Shown here: positions 4,887-5,241 of the stretch, in pieces
Numbering within the stretch: position 1 is the stretch's first letter
How the letters are laid out: every line of letters begins with the position of its first letter
NCBI GenBank assembly: GCA_964639875.1
Contig: CAZXEM010000073.1
Span: 1 to 5,241 of the forward strand
Length of the DNA stretch: 5,241 nt
Direction: 5' to 3'
Origin: CAZQLW01 sp964639875
GTDB taxonomy: Archaea > Nanobdellota > Nanobdellia > Woesearchaeales > GW2011-AR9
Made by a program: the position numbers and the translations under genes
The notes under the pieces: model-generated
The model's database searches: none
What the model was told of the DNA's origin: nothing
Seen by the model: the letters and a program-made list of their open reading frames with translations, nothing else

Positions 4887-5241
4887 TTGATTGGTGGTAG
4901 CTTCAGAACTTGTAGTGCCACCAGAACTACTACTGCTATCAGTATCATAATCTACTGATCCCGTTTGAATTTCTTTTGCACCAAAACAAACGTTACCGAT
5001 TGAATTTAATCCTGCAATTGCAGAAAATTGACCTTGGGTAGTTAACGGTGCTTTATCCCATTTTATGCACGCTTCTTCATACTCATTATCAGAATATTTG
5101 GTGATTATACCCTGATCCATCCCACTATTTTTAAGCTCAATAGGGCCAGCAACGTTACCAGTTTCATAATACATATATTTTGCACCAGCATCAACTTTAT
5201 CGTTCTCATGATCATCTAACCAGATATTAAAAGATACAGAA
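4878..5241 (-). CDS. C-terminal part of an unrecognised, probably exported protein (5' end beyond window)
   Basis: The minus-strand frame stays open to the right edge, so this is the last 120 residues of a longer protein. The Met at 5174 is internal: 22 more in-frame residues precede it (reading SVSFNIWLDDHENDKVDAGA and then Lys-Tyr). The visible part alternates hydrophobic and polar residues in a beta-rich style (for example GPIELKNSGMDQGIITKYSD and GQFSAIAGLNSIGNVCFGAK). It has two cysteines, at visible positions 58 and 85, that could form a disulfide. It finishes with a Ser/Thr/Gly-rich low-complexity tail (SSSSSGGTTSSEATTNQNW), typical of linkers or glycosylated ends of surface proteins. 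No membrane segment follows the tail. I cannot name a family; export is inferred from composition and from its neighbour. Confidence 0.75.
   Translation of the reverse strand, partial: SVSFNIWLDDHENDKVDAGAKYMYYETGNVAGPIELKNSGMDQGIITKYSDNEYEEACIKWDKAPLTTQGQFSAIAGLNSIGNVCFGAKEIQTGSVDYDTDSSSSSGGTTSSEATTNQNW

Noticed and set aside
1..5241. CRISPR array, insertion sequence or other mobile element
   Set aside because: I see no regularly spaced direct repeats, terminal inverted repeats or transposase-like protein anywhere in the window.

Overview
The window comes from an AT-rich archaeal genome. Seven minus-strand genes form the archaeal ribosome and RNA-polymerase cluster uS13-uS4-uS11-Rpo3(RpoD)-eL18-uL13-uS9. 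Two of them settle the domain: eL18 is absent from bacteria, and Rpo3 is the archaeal alpha-like subunit. The low GC content, short TATA-to-ATG spacings (leaderless genes), tight packing and unrecognised small membrane or secreted proteins would suit a DPANN-type archaeon such as a woesearchaeote or pacearchaeote. That placement is inference; no 16S gene or other marker here fixes it.

Layout from right to left, in the direction of operon transcription. The right edge (4878-5241, minus) holds the C-terminal end of an unrecognised, probably exported protein. It converges on a small cysteine-rich lipoprotein-like gene (4627-4875, plus), with only 2 nt between the two stop codons. Both genes end in the same AATTGGTAA, so the junction is a perfect inverted repeat. 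A 90-bp divergent intergenic region follows, with a TATA-like box about 27 nt before each start. Next is an unrecognised multi-pass membrane protein (3682-4536, minus).

The ribosomal operon begins just past that gene, with a TATA box at 3661-3668. The predicted transcript start, near 3637, leaves a leader of about 117 nt before the uS13 ATG at 3520. The leader can fold into several hairpins, including an 11-bp stem whose two non-Watson-Crick positions are G-U only in minus-strand RNA. It also contains a competing helix. This is the most interesting non-coding element in the window. It sits where the E. coli alpha operon carries its uS4 autoregulatory site, directly upstream of uS13, but any shared function is hypothesis.

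In the operon uS13, uS4 and uS11 supply small-subunit proteins (head, body and platform). Rpo3 supplies the RNA-polymerase assembly platform. eL18 and uL13 supply large-subunit proteins, and uS9 (cut by the left edge) the 30S head. Gaps between genes run from a 4-nt overlap to 10 nt, which implies one polycistronic mRNA with translational coupling. Departures from textbook family members are an acidic/Lys tail of about 50 residues on uS4, an Arg/Gly-rich N-terminal extension on uS11, and a complete four-cysteine Fe-S motif plus a second cysteine cluster in Rpo3.
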